Assembly: GCF_017874595.1 (NCBI RefSeq)
Contig: NZ_JAGILA010000001.1
Span: forward strand, 124,001 to 188,000
Direction: 5' to 3'
Source of the DNA: Sinorhizobium kostiense
GTDB lineage: Bacteria; Pseudomonadota; Alphaproteobacteria; Rhizobiales; Rhizobiaceae
Length of the DNA: 64,000 nucleotides
The notes under the pieces are model-generated. The model searched no databases and was not told where the DNA came from. It saw only the letters and a program-made list of their open reading frames with translations. A program made the position numbers and the translations under genes. This document shows, piece by piece, positions 54,592 to 62,943 of the stretch (position 1 is its first letter; each line of letters begins with the position of its first letter).

Positions 54592-56063
54592 GGGCCGCCC
54601 CCGGTTCCGTGGACCTGCACCAGCAGGTGCTTGACCGAAACGTCGATGATCTCGAGGAAGGGCTTCGGATAGAGACCGACCCACAACACGAAGACGGCAA
54701 GCGGCAGGATCGCGACCATTTCGCGCGCGTTCACATCGTGTATTGCGTAGCGATCGCCGACGCTCGCCTGACCGAGCGCCACTTTCCCGTACATGCCGAG
54801 CAGATAGGCGGCGCTCAGCACCGCGCCGAGCACGGCGGCCGCGCCGAAGGCGGGATTGGCGGCGAAGCCGCCCGACAGCACCAGCAGTTCGCCGATAAAG
54901 GAATTGGTGCCCGGCAGCGCCATCGACGACAGCGTGAAGAGCGCCAGAAACGCCGTGTAGATCGGCGCAGCCTTCATCAGCCCGCCATAGGCGGCGATGC
55001 TGCGCGTATGGGTGCGCTCATAGATCAGCCCGACGAACAGGAACAATGCGCCGGTCGTCACGCCATGATTGAACATCTGCAGGATGCTGCCCTCGAGCCC
55101 GTGAAGGTTCAGCGAGAAGATCCCGAGCGTCACGAAACCCATATGGCTGATGCTGGAATAGGCGACCAGCTTCTTCAAGTCGTCTTGCGCCAGCGCCAAG
55201 AGCCCGCCATAGACGATTGCAAGCGCCGAAAGCGCCAGCATCAGCGTCGAATAATAGACCGACGCCTCCGGCAGCATCGGCAGCGAGAAGCGCAAGAAAC
55301 CATAGGCGCCCATTTTCAAGAGCACGCCCGCGAGAATGATGCTGCCGGCCGTCGGCGCCTGCACATGGGCGTCCGGCAGCCAGGTATGGACCGGCACCAT
55401 CGGCACTTTCACGGCAAAGGCGATCAGGAAGGCGAAGAACAGCCAGGACTGGACCCCGAAAGGCAGATCCCGCGCCGTGAGCGCCAGGATGTCGAAGGTT
55501 TCGCCGCCCTCGAAATAGAGCACGATGACGCCGATCAGGAAGAGCAGGCTTCCCGCCAGCGTGTAGAGGAAGAACTTGAAGGCCGCATAGACCCGGCCCT
55601 CGCCGCCCCAGATGCCGATGATCAGGTACATCGGGATCAGCATTGCTTCCCAAAGCACATAGAACAGGAACAGGTCGAGCGCCGAGAAGACGCCGAGCAT
55701 CAGCGCCTGCATGGCCAGCAGGTTGATCATGAACTCCTTCACCTTGCGATCGATCGCGACCCAGGAGGCAAGCACCGAGACGGAGCCGAGCAGTGCGGTC
55801 AGGAACACGAAGAGCGCGCTGATCCCGTCGACGCCAAGGGCATAATTGATGCCGAGCGAGGGCACCCACGGGCGGATCTCGGTGAACTGCATCGCGTGGG
55901 TCGTGGTATCGAAATTCGCCAACATGACGATCGAGAGCGCCAGGTCGATGAGCGTGACACCGAGCGCCACGCGCCGCACCGCATCGTCGCTCGGCAGCAG
56001 CGCCAGGATCGCCGCCCCGGCAGCGGGCGTCAGAACGATGAGGCTGAGAAGCGGCAATTCCAT
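54588..56063 (-). CDS. nuoM: NADH-quinone oxidoreductase subunit M
   Basis: This 491-residue antiporter-like subunit has the canonical residues: Glu in FYVLWEAMLIPMYL, Lys in AFAVKVPMVPVHTWLPDAH, Lys in VLLKMGAYGFLRF and the NuoM-specific Glu in FIGELLVLSG in place of the TM12 lysine. The start at 56063 is preceded by GGGGGTGAG and gives the normal NuoM N-terminus; the longer frame reads through the gene upstream. Confidence 0.95.
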   Translation of the reverse strand: MELPLLSLIVLTPAAGAAILALLPSDDAVRRVALGVTLIDLALSIVMLANFDTTTHAMQFTEIRPWVPSLGINYALGVDGISALFVFLTALLGSVSVLASWVAIDRKVKEFMINLLAMQALMLGVFSALDLFLFYVLWEAMLIPMYLIIGIWGGEGRVYAAFKFFLYTLAGSLLFLIGVIVLYFEGGETFDILALTARDLPFGVQSWLFFAFLIAFAVKVPMVPVHTWLPDAHVQAPTAGSIILAGVLLKMGAYGFLRFSLPMLPEASVYYSTLMLALSALAIVYGGLLALAQDDLKKLVAYSSISHMGFVTLGIFSLNLHGLEGSILQMFNHGVTTGALFLFVGLIYERTHTRSIAAYGGLMKAAPIYTAFLALFTLSSMALPGTNSFIGELLVLSGGFAANPAFGAAAVLGAVLSAAYLLGMYGKVALGQASVGDRYAIHDVNAREMVAILPLAVFVLWVGLYPKPFLEIIDVSVKHLLVQVHGTGGGP

Positions 56064-56071
56064 CTCACCCC

Positions 56072-57832
56072 CTATCGCCATACCACGGCGAAAACGACGA
56101 TGGCCGCGATCAGGCCGGCGATCATCGCCAGCACGTAATGGGTGACGACGCCGGTCTGGAGCCGCCGCAGCACTCCGCCACCCTCCAGGATCGAACGGGC
56201 GACGCCGTTTACGACGCCATCCACGCCATGAAGATCGAGCCGCAGCCCCGCCCGCGCCGAGCCATGCAGGAAGGGCAGCACCGCCGTTTCCGAGACGCCG
56301 CTCACCGCCTTTTCGTAGCGTGCCACGGGCCTTTCGGCGAACCACATGAACCAGCGGGCGCCCTTGCGGTAGAACCAGTCGGTATCGATGCTGATTGTGT
56401 TTTCCGGATCGAGCGCCTTGAGGAAAACGACGAAGCCCAAGGCCGTGAACATCAGGATGCCGAGGCTCTCGGTGATGTGAGCGCCGGTATAGGGCTCGAA
56501 ATCGACCGGATGCGGCAGCAGCGCGTAAAGCGGGCCGGGGAAGAGCCCGATGGCGATGCAGAGCGCTGCCGCCATGCCCATGGCGACCAGCATGTTTCCC
56601 GGCGGCTCGCGCGCCTCGAGCTTTCGGTCCGTGCCGAAGAACATGTAATAGGGAAGCTTGAGCCCCGTGTGCAGGAAGGTTCCCGAGGATGCCATCGTCA
56701 GCGCCAGCGCGACCAGCGCCCGGTGATCCTCGCCGGCGGCGGCAACCACCATGGATTTGGTGACGAAGCCCGAGAAGAACGGAAATGCCGAGATCGCGAA
56801 GGCGCCGACCATGTAGAGCGCCACCGTCAGCGGCATGGTCCTGTAGAGCCCGCCCAATTCGGTGAGCTTGCGGCGGCCGGTGACGTAGATCACCGCGCCT
56901 GCGCCCATGAACAGGAGCGCCTTATAGAGGATATGCGCGAAGGCATGGCTGGTGGAGCCGTTCACCGCCATCTCGGTGCCGATGCCGATGCCCGCGACCA
57001 TGTAGCCCACCTGGCTGACGATGTGATAAGCAAGCAGCCGCCGGCAGTCGTTTTCGAGGACCGCGTAGATGACCCCGTAAAGCGCCATGGCGGTGCCGAG
57101 CCAGACGAGCAGTTCGGTGCCTGGAAACGCCCGCGCCAGCACGTAGACCGCCGTTTTCGTGGTGAAGGCGCTCATGAACACGGCGCCAGTGACGGTTGCC
57201 TCCGGATAGGCGTCGGTCAGCCAGGCATTGAGCGGTGGCACCGCCGCATTGAGCAGGAAGGCGACGAGGATCAGATAGGCGCCGCTGCCGATCTCTCCTT
57301 CGATCGGACCGAAGAGCAGCGAACCGGTGGCGGACGCGTGCAGGACGATTCCGCCGAGAAGCGCAAGGCCGCCGGCGATGTGGACCATCAGATAGCGAAA
57401 TCCCGCGCGGATCGCCGGCCTGCCGCGCTCAGCGAAAACGAGATAGGCAGAGGCGAATGCCATGCCCTCCCAGAACAGATAAAGGGTGAGGTAGTCGCCG
57501 GCGAACACCACGCCGAGCGCGCAGCCGACATAAACGAAGGCGGCAACGTGCTGGCCGGCGCTCGAAAGGTGCAAAGCATAGACCATTCCGATCAGCGCCA
57601 TGATGGTGAAGACGGTGGCGAAGACGATGCTGAGCTTGTCGACCTTGGCAAGCAGGAGCCCCTGCCCGATGAAGCGCGCCTCGCCATAGCTGCCCGGCTC
57701 GATCGCGAGCACGGCGAGGATCGCCAGAACCGGGATCGTCACCAGATAGGCCTTGCGGACCGGGCCGCCGAGGAAGGGGATCGCCAGGGCGCCGACGATG
57801 AAGATCAGGGCCGGATGGACGAAATCAATCAT
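56072..57832 (-). CDS. nuoL: NuoL-like (MrpD/NuoL hybrid) antiporter subunit of complex I
   Basis: This 586-residue membrane subunit occupies the nuoL place. Its core resembles MrpD-type antiporters: Glu122 in LFWEGMAFASAY, Lys226 in SAFTTKTAVYVLAR and Lys359 in GFVTKS are present. The TM7 lysine is replaced by Asn195 (AFLLNAAVPPLNAWL). The C-terminal 110 residues (IDTDWFYRKGARW, then a long amphipathic stretch and a final helix after LRRLQTGVVTHY) resemble the NuoL lateral helix. Its start overlaps the small 83-codon gene by 8 bp. Confidence 0.88.
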   Translation of the reverse strand: MIDFVHPALIFIVGALAIPFLGGPVRKAYLVTIPVLAILAVLAIEPGSYGEARFIGQGLLLAKVDKLSIVFATVFTIMALIGMVYALHLSSAGQHVAAFVYVGCALGVVFAGDYLTLYLFWEGMAFASAYLVFAERGRPAIRAGFRYLMVHIAGGLALLGGIVLHASATGSLLFGPIEGEIGSGAYLILVAFLLNAAVPPLNAWLTDAYPEATVTGAVFMSAFTTKTAVYVLARAFPGTELLVWLGTAMALYGVIYAVLENDCRRLLAYHIVSQVGYMVAGIGIGTEMAVNGSTSHAFAHILYKALLFMGAGAVIYVTGRRKLTELGGLYRTMPLTVALYMVGAFAISAFPFFSGFVTKSMVVAAAGEDHRALVALALTMASSGTFLHTGLKLPYYMFFGTDRKLEAREPPGNMLVAMGMAAALCIAIGLFPGPLYALLPHPVDFEPYTGAHITESLGILMFTALGFVVFLKALDPENTISIDTDWFYRKGARWFMWFAERPVARYEKAVSGVSETAVLPFLHGSARAGLRLDLHGVDGVVNGVARSILEGGGVLRRLQTGVVTHYVLAMIAGLIAAIVVFAVVWR

Positions 57833-58076
57833 AATAGTCCTCGCGCCGCATCAGCCCGCGATGGCCGAGAAACTTGGAAACGAAGATAAGGAGCACGCAG
57901 GAGCCGAAGCCGTAGGCGGCCGGCCAGCCCGGCAGGCGGTCCCAAGGGAATTCGGCATGCTCGCGGGGGACCAGGAAGTCGGCGGCGACGATCAGAACGA
58001 GCACCACGTAGAACAGGCGGCGCCGCTGTTGCTGGTATTCGTCGTCACCGAAGAAATCGACGATGCGCTTGATCAT
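57825..58076 (-). CDS. Small two-helix membrane protein embedded in the nuo operon
   Basis: This 83-residue protein has a charged N-terminus (FFGDDEYQQQRRR), a helix (LFYVVLVLIVAADFLV), a short loop and a second helix (AAYGFGSCVLLIFVSKFLG), ending RREDYYD. It overlaps both neighbours: 4 bp with the MrpD-like gene before it and 8 bp with the NuoL-like gene after it. That tight coupling suggests an accessory subunit or assembly factor between the two antiporter subunits. No family is recognised. Confidence 0.75.
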   Translation of the reverse strand: MIKRIVDFFGDDEYQQQRRRLFYVVLVLIVAADFLVPREHAEFPWDRLPGWPAAYGFGSCVLLIFVSKFLGHRGLMRREDYYD

Positions 58077-59536
58077 CCGACCACTCCGCTTGCCAGGGTC
58101 AGGAAATAATCGGGGAAGATGCCCATCAGCACCGACAGGATGGCTGTCGCGACGAGCGGGATGGTCACCATCGGGATCTCGCGGACCGCAGCCCGGCTCT
58201 CCTCAGGCTCGGCCTCGAAGAAGGCGGCGTAGCTCACCGGCAGGAAATAGGCGGCATTCAGCACCGAGCTTATGAGGAGCACCGTCAGGAACGCCATCTC
58301 CCCCGCCTCGACCGAGCCCTGCGCGAGATACCATTTGCTGACGAAGCCGGCCGTCGGCGGCAGGCCGATCATGCTGAGGGAGGCGACGAAGAAGGCCCCC
58401 ATGGTCCAGGGCAGCCGCCGGCCGATGCCCGCCATGTCGCTGATATTGCGTTTTCCCGACGCGCAATAGATCGACCCCGCACAGAAGAACAGCGTGATCT
58501 TGGAGAAGGCATGCGCCGCAATGTGCACGATCCCGCCGACCATTGCCACCGGCGACAACAAAACCGCGCCGAGCACGACATAGGAAAGCTGGCTGACGGT
58601 CGAATAGGCGAGCCTCGCCTTCAGGTCGTCGCGCGTCAGCGCGTAGACGGACGCCATCAGGATCGTGAAGGAGACGAGGTAGGCGGTGGCGATGCCGAGG
58701 CCGAGTTCCCCGACGAGCCCGACGCCGAAGACATGGAAGACGACGCGCAAAACGCAGAAGACGCCCATCTTGACCACGGCCACTGCATGCAGGAGCGCAC
58801 TCACCGGCGTCGGCGCCACCATCGCGGCCGGCAGCCAGGCATGCATCGGCATCACCGCAGCCTTTGCGAAACCGAAGAGATAACAGAAATAGACGACGGT
58901 GAGCAGCGCCGCCGGGGCCTCGACGCGCGCCAGCAATCCCCCCGCGACGAAATCGAGCGAGCCCGCTATCTGGTAGGTCAGCGCCAATGCGGCGAGGAGC
59001 ACGCTCTTCGAGGCGCCCATCAGATAGACGATGTACTTGCGCCCGCCCAGCCATCCCTCCTCGTCCTCGTGATGATAGACGAGCGGGTAGGTGACGAGGC
59101 TCAGCACCTCGTAGAATATGACCAGCGTGAACAGGTTGGCGGCGAAGGCGCCGCCGACGGCCGCCGCGAGGCTGAGCGCGAAACAGGCGTAGAACCGGGT
59201 CTGGGCGTGTTCCCTCAGGTGCCGCATGTAGCCGATCGAATAGATCGCGGCGACGATCCACAGGAGCGACGAGACCGTGGCGAAGACCATGCCGAGCGCA
59301 TCGGCGCGGAAGGCGAAATCGACGCCGGGCAGGATCTCGAAAAGCCGCAACTCGACGCTCCCGCCCGAAAGCACCGTGGGCGCCATCGAGGCGACGATCG
59401 CGAACATCAAGACCGCTGCCACGGGCGATACGAGATCGCGGAGTTTTTCATGCTTGTGAAGGAGGAGAACGAAAAGAGCTGCGAGGCCCGCGATGGCGAT
59501 GGCGATGAGCGGCCGGATCGAAACCACGGGGTCCAA
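58073..59536 (-). CDS. Extra MrpD-like antiporter subunit in the nuo operon
   Basis: This 487-residue membrane protein resembles MrpD and NuoM/NuoL but lacks the NuoL C-terminal arm. All pump residues are present: Glu143 in IFYEVLSLVTYPL, Lys225 in GFAKAAVMPMHAWLP, Lys256 in AVAVVKMGVF and Lys401 in GFVSKWYL. It lies 4 bp after nuoK, where nuoL normally is. With the NuoL-like, NuoM and NuoN proteins it makes four antiporter-like subunits for one complex I. Confidence 0.88.
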   Translation of the reverse strand: MDPVVSIRPLIAIAIAGLAALFVLLLHKHEKLRDLVSPVAAVLMFAIVASMAPTVLSGGSVELRLFEILPGVDFAFRADALGMVFATVSSLLWIVAAIYSIGYMRHLREHAQTRFYACFALSLAAAVGGAFAANLFTLVIFYEVLSLVTYPLVYHHEDEEGWLGGRKYIVYLMGASKSVLLAALALTYQIAGSLDFVAGGLLARVEAPAALLTVVYFCYLFGFAKAAVMPMHAWLPAAMVAPTPVSALLHAVAVVKMGVFCVLRVVFHVFGVGLVGELGLGIATAYLVSFTILMASVYALTRDDLKARLAYSTVSQLSYVVLGAVLLSPVAMVGGIVHIAAHAFSKITLFFCAGSIYCASGKRNISDMAGIGRRLPWTMGAFFVASLSMIGLPPTAGFVSKWYLAQGSVEAGEMAFLTVLLISSVLNAAYFLPVSYAAFFEAEPEESRAAVREIPMVTIPLVATAILSVLMGIFPDYFLTLASGVVG

Positions 59537-59540
59537 GCCG

Positions 59541-59843
59541 CTATCCTTTCATCATCGTGACGTCATCGACCTTGAGGGTGGATTTGTTCCTCACCAGGGC
59601 GACAAGGATGCCGAGGGCGACGGCGACCTCCGCCGCGGTGATGGCGATGACGAAGATCGCAAAGATCCGGCCGCGGAAGTCGTCGTAATAGTGCCCGAAG
59701 GCGATGAAATTGATGTTGACCGAGTTGAGCAACAGCTCCAGCGACATCAGCACAACCAGGATGTTGCGCCGCAAAAGCACGCCCGCCGCTCCGATTACGA
59801 ACAGGACCACCCCGAGAGCGATGTACCACCAGAGCGGAACCAT
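59541..59843 (-). CDS. nuoK: NADH-quinone oxidoreductase subunit K
   Basis: This 100-residue, three-helix subunit has the two membrane glutamates needed for proton transfer, in [14 protein letters not shown] and [11 protein letters not shown]. Its start overlaps the nuoJ stop (TGATG). It is an MrpC homologue and sits next to nuoJ as usual. The tail after the third helix ([15 protein letters not shown]) is typical. Confidence 0.96.
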   Translation of the reverse strand: MVPLWWYIALGVVLFVIGAAGVLLRRNILVVLMSLELLLNSVNINFIAFGHYYDDFRGRIFAIFVIAITAAEVAVALGILVALVRNKSTLKVDDVTMMKG

Positions 59844-60343
59844 CAGCCGGACTCCTTTCGTGCCAGCACGATGGCGCCGACGAGCGCAGCCAGGAGGATG
59901 ACCGAGGCGACCTCGAACGGCAGGAGATAATCCGAAAAAAGCGTCGTGCTTAAATCCCTGATCTGGTCGCCACCGCGACTGGCGACGGGCGCTGCGAGCG
60001 AAAAGCGGTCGCTCCAGAACACGAGCACCATCATTTCGACCCCGAGCAGGCCGAGCAGCGCCATGGCCGGCAGGTTGCCGCTGGGCAAAAACCGCTCCGC
60101 CACCGCTTCCCTGACGTCGATCATCATGATGACGAACAGGAACAGGACCATGATCGCGCCGACATAGACGAAGATCTGGATAACCGCGAGCAGCGGCGCG
60201 TCGAGCAGGACGAAGATCGCGGAGATCTGCAGGAAACAGGCCATCAGCGCCAGGGCGCTGTGAACCGGATTTCGCGCCAGCACGAGCATCAGGGCCGTGA
60301 TCACGGACACCGCAGCGAACAGAAGAAAGAACCCCTGAGCCAT
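59843..60343 (-). CDS. nuoJ: NADH-quinone oxidoreductase subunit J
   Basis: This 166-residue, five-helix subunit carries the family helix [19 protein letters not shown], which forms the pi-bulge region. The start at 60343 has GGAGGGG upstream; a longer frame is rejected. It is the first gene of the second minus-strand nuo block. The promoter must lie in the 206 bp to its right. Confidence 0.95.
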   Translation of the reverse strand: MAQGFFLLFAAVSVITALMLVLARNPVHSALALMACFLQISAIFVLLDAPLLAVIQIFVYVGAIMVLFLFVIMMIDVREAVAERFLPSGNLPAMALLGLLGVEMMVLVFWSDRFSLAAPVASRGGDQIRDLSTTLFSDYLLPFEVASVILLAALVGAIVLARKESG

Positions 60344-60549
60344 CGACGCCGCCCCTCCGACGTGACCTCTCTCCGGGCGCGAACGGCCGGCCCCGAGATC
60401 GAGCCGCACCGGGAAAGTGTGCCCCAGTATCGGTTTTTTCACAAGATTATTGTCCGGCAGGGCAAGATCTGGCCGGGGGTAAGCTTGGGTTCGTCGCTTT
60501 ATGACTGCGATACACCAAGGTGAGCGGCCGTCGTTTCCAAACTCGCCGA
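60344..60549. other. Intergenic region upstream of nuoJ
   Basis: This stretch of 206 bp must contain the nuoJ promoter and the end of the protease operon. No strong palindrome, FixK-type box or copy of the CTATAC-N4-GTATAG dyad was seen here. Confidence 0.45.
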
Positions 60550-60771
60550 CTATGGATCGAGCGGCCTCGGTAGCGGCGAGGAGTGCCTCGGCCGGCGTTC
60601 GGGCACGGCACGAAATTGCGTGGGCTGCGCCTTCCAGTCAAAGGGCAGCGGCAGGGGAACAATGCAACTGGTCAACAGCGTCTGCTCGCCGTTCGTGACC
60701 TCGAAGACAATTCCGGGACGCTCCATGCTTGCGCAATCTGGCCAATGCTCGAAATCGATCCATTCGCTCAT
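60550..60771 (-). CDS. Small hypothetical protein downstream of the metalloprotease
   Basis: This 73-residue protein starts with EWIDFEHWPDCASMERPGIVFEV and ends in a Pro/Arg-rich tail. It has no signal peptide. GGAG lies 7 bases upstream of the ATG, and it begins 12 bp after the protease stop, so the two are likely co-transcribed. A role linked to the protease (chaperone or inhibitor) is possible but not shown; the serralysin inhibitor family normally has a signal peptide. Confidence 0.6.
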   Translation of the reverse strand: MSEWIDFEHWPDCASMERPGIVFEVTNGEQTLLTSCIVPLPLPFDWKAQPTQFRAVPERRPRHSSPLPRPLDP

Positions 60772-60783
60772 GGCTTTGCTCCG

Positions 60784-62436
60784 TCAGAGGAGGAAATCGC
60801 CGCCCGAAAGCACCGAGACATTGAGCGCCCTGACCTGAAAATCCGCAAGGCCATCGCCATTGGTGTCGCCGGAGATGACCCCGCTTCTGAAATTGAGCTC
60901 ACCCGCCTTGCCGTGAAACGCGCTGCCACCGATGAACTGGAATGCCTGGTCCCCTCCGACATTGCTGTTGGCATCGATGGAGCGCAGATCGATCCGGTCC
61001 ACGCCGGAGGCGAAGTCATCGATGATATCCCTTGCGGACGGCAGCGACTGTGTGGTGGCCTGGAAGACGAAAGTATCCGCGCCACTTCCTCCAACCAGCC
61101 GATCGGCGCCGTTGCCGCCGATGAGGGTGTCGTTGCCACCCCGCCCATAGAGCACGTCGTTTCCAGCGAGACCATTCAGAAGGTTGGCGGCGTTGTTTCC
61201 GCGCAGACTGTCCGCGAAAGCCGAGCCGTAGAGCCGCTCGATCGAGACATAGGTGTCGCCGGCCGCGTCCCCACGATTGACGCCGGGCGAGTGGAGATCG
61301 GCAACTACGCCGGCGGCGGCGTTGGAGTAATTCGCCAGGTCGCTGCCATTGCCGCCGTCGAGCCGGTCGCCGCCGGCGCCACCGACCAGATTGTCGTTTC
61401 CGTTGCCGCCGGACAGCGTGTCTTTGCCGGCATTGCCCCAAAGCACGTTTGCGGCGTTGTTGCCGGTGATCGTGTCGTTGCCTGCCCCGCCCTTGGCGTT
61501 TTCGATGAGAGAGCGCGCATCGCCCTTGTATTGCAGGGCATTGGCAATATTGCCGACCGCCACTTTCGAGCCGTCATAGCGCAGCTTCGCAAGTTGCGCC
61601 GAGGTCGTCGTCCATTCGCCCGGGCGCAGATCGACCTTCAGCGCGGTCGCGTAGTTGGAAAAGTCGTAGGTGTCGATTCCGCCGCCATCCCAGACCGTGA
61701 GAAGGATCTTGTTGCCGCCCGGCGCGCCCTGGCCGACGCCATTGATGGACATTTCGCCGGTCGTGTGGCTCCAGCGATAGGTCGTATTCTCGCTCTGCGT
61801 GGTGAAATCCGCACCATACATATGCTGCAGGGCGGCGATATCGTACATCATCAGCGATTGGGCATAGCCCCAGGTCTCGTTGGTATAACCCGTCGTGGTC
61901 GAGCCGCCCACATAGGAGCGGTAGCTCATGACGGTGTACTCCATCGAGTCGCGGTTCGCCGGCATCACGTTGCCCTCATGGGCGTGCTCCAGCCCAAGCG
62001 CGTGGCCGATCTCGTGGAGGAAAGTCATGTAGGCATAGTTCCCCTTTCGCGGAGCGCTGTAGTAGCCGGACGACGTATTGAACCACGCGTCACCGCCTTC
62101 TGCCGCGGTCGTAGGGAAGTAGGCCCAAGCGGTGCTCGGAGCGTCGGAGGAGGCAAGGCGGAGATCGGCGTGGCTCGTCGCGCTCTCGGTGATCTCGGTG
62201 AAGGTCACATTGGCGACCGAGGAGAATTGATCGAAGGCAGCGCGAGCAGCGATCTTCTGTGCAGCGTTGAACGCGGCAAAGCCCTTCAGGGGCTCGCTGT
62301 AGCCGTAGTCATGGCCGTAGAATGAAGCGCTCGTCGGGAAGCTGAAGGTGAAGTTCTTGACCGCCCATTTCCAGTCGCCGAGGATTCCGTCGATATAGGG
62401 GTTACCGGTCAGCGCATATGTCGTCGTTGCAGGCAT
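60784..62436 (-). CDS. Serralysin-family RTX zinc metalloprotease
   Basis: This 550-residue secreted protease has an N-terminal M10 catalytic domain with the zinc site HEIGHALGLEH (residues 141-151) and the Met-turn VMSYRSY (Met170). The C-terminal half is a series of RTX calcium-binding nonapeptides (GGAGNDTIT, GGNGNDNL, GGAGGDRLDGG and more, about 315-460) and a peptidase M10 C-terminal domain ending DFLL, a type I secretion signal. GGAAG precedes the ATG. No type I exporter is encoded nearby. Confidence 0.93.
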   Translation of the reverse strand: MPATTTYALTGNPYIDGILGDWKWAVKNFTFSFPTSASFYGHDYGYSEPLKGFAAFNAAQKIAARAAFDQFSSVANVTFTEITESATSHADLRLASSDAPSTAWAYFPTTAAEGGDAWFNTSSGYYSAPRKGNYAYMTFLHEIGHALGLEHAHEGNVMPANRDSMEYTVMSYRSYVGGSTTTGYTNETWGYAQSLMMYDIAALQHMYGADFTTQSENTTYRWSHTTGEMSINGVGQGAPGGNKILLTVWDGGGIDTYDFSNYATALKVDLRPGEWTTTSAQLAKLRYDGSKVAVGNIANALQYKGDARSLIENAKGGAGNDTITGNNAANVLWGNAGKDTLSGGNGNDNLVGGAGGDRLDGGNGSDLANYSNAAAGVVADLHSPGVNRGDAAGDTYVSIERLYGSAFADSLRGNNAANLLNGLAGNDVLYGRGGNDTLIGGNGADRLVGGSGADTFVFQATTQSLPSARDIIDDFASGVDRIDLRSIDANSNVGGDQAFQFIGGSAFHGKAGELNFRSGVISGDTNGDGLADFQVRALNVSVLSGGDFLL

Positions 62437-62943
62437 CGTTCTTCCAGATCATCGTGATTGTAGTCAGGCCAGCCCACCGCCACGACCGTGCCCGGGGCTG
62501 GAAACGCCGGCGTAATGTCTGATCGATCGCTGAAATTCTCAATTCGGCCTGATGGTTTGGTCGGCCAGTTCGAGTGGACTAGTCCAGTGCGCGAGCATCA
62601 TCGGCGGGCTCGATGATAGACACAGGTCTCCTTTCGCACCTGGGACGAAGCCGCTCGCGTGGCACGGGGAGCCCGTGGTGAGGGTCCAGCAATGAGGCGA
62701 GCATCGTGACACGATCGAGCATGGGAGATCGAGGGTAGACCTCCGAGGTAGCGTCCTGTGGACGACGCTTTAATGCTTGAACTTTTGAAAGCAGTGAAGT
62801 TACGTCGTTGATGCGGCAGCCGGGGAAACAGGGTGCCGTTACTGGCATGCGGAGGTCCGGCGCCGTCTTGGGGAGCAAATCGAGTTGAATGGATTCTGTG
62901 CGTCAATTTGCAGAGCCAAGTGCCTGGAAGCAATGGATATCGC
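62437..62943. other. Non-coding stretch before the capsule gene
   Basis: No supported gene is seen in these 507 bp; open frames here lack ribosome sites and family features. The protease promoter and that of the capsule gene are expected in it. Base composition falls towards AT after about 62900, close to where the capsule gene begins. Confidence 0.5.

Noticed and set aside
52594..54672. Plus-strand open frame of 692 codons opposite nuoN and the kinase
   Set aside because: It is antisense to well-supported nuoN and kinase genes, with no ribosome site and no family features. The same holds for frames opposite nuoM, the NuoL-like gene and nuoG.
58073..59536. Part of a separate Mrp sodium/proton antiporter operon
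   Set aside because: No mrpA, B, E, F or G genes are present, and the gene is tightly overlapped within nuoJ-N.
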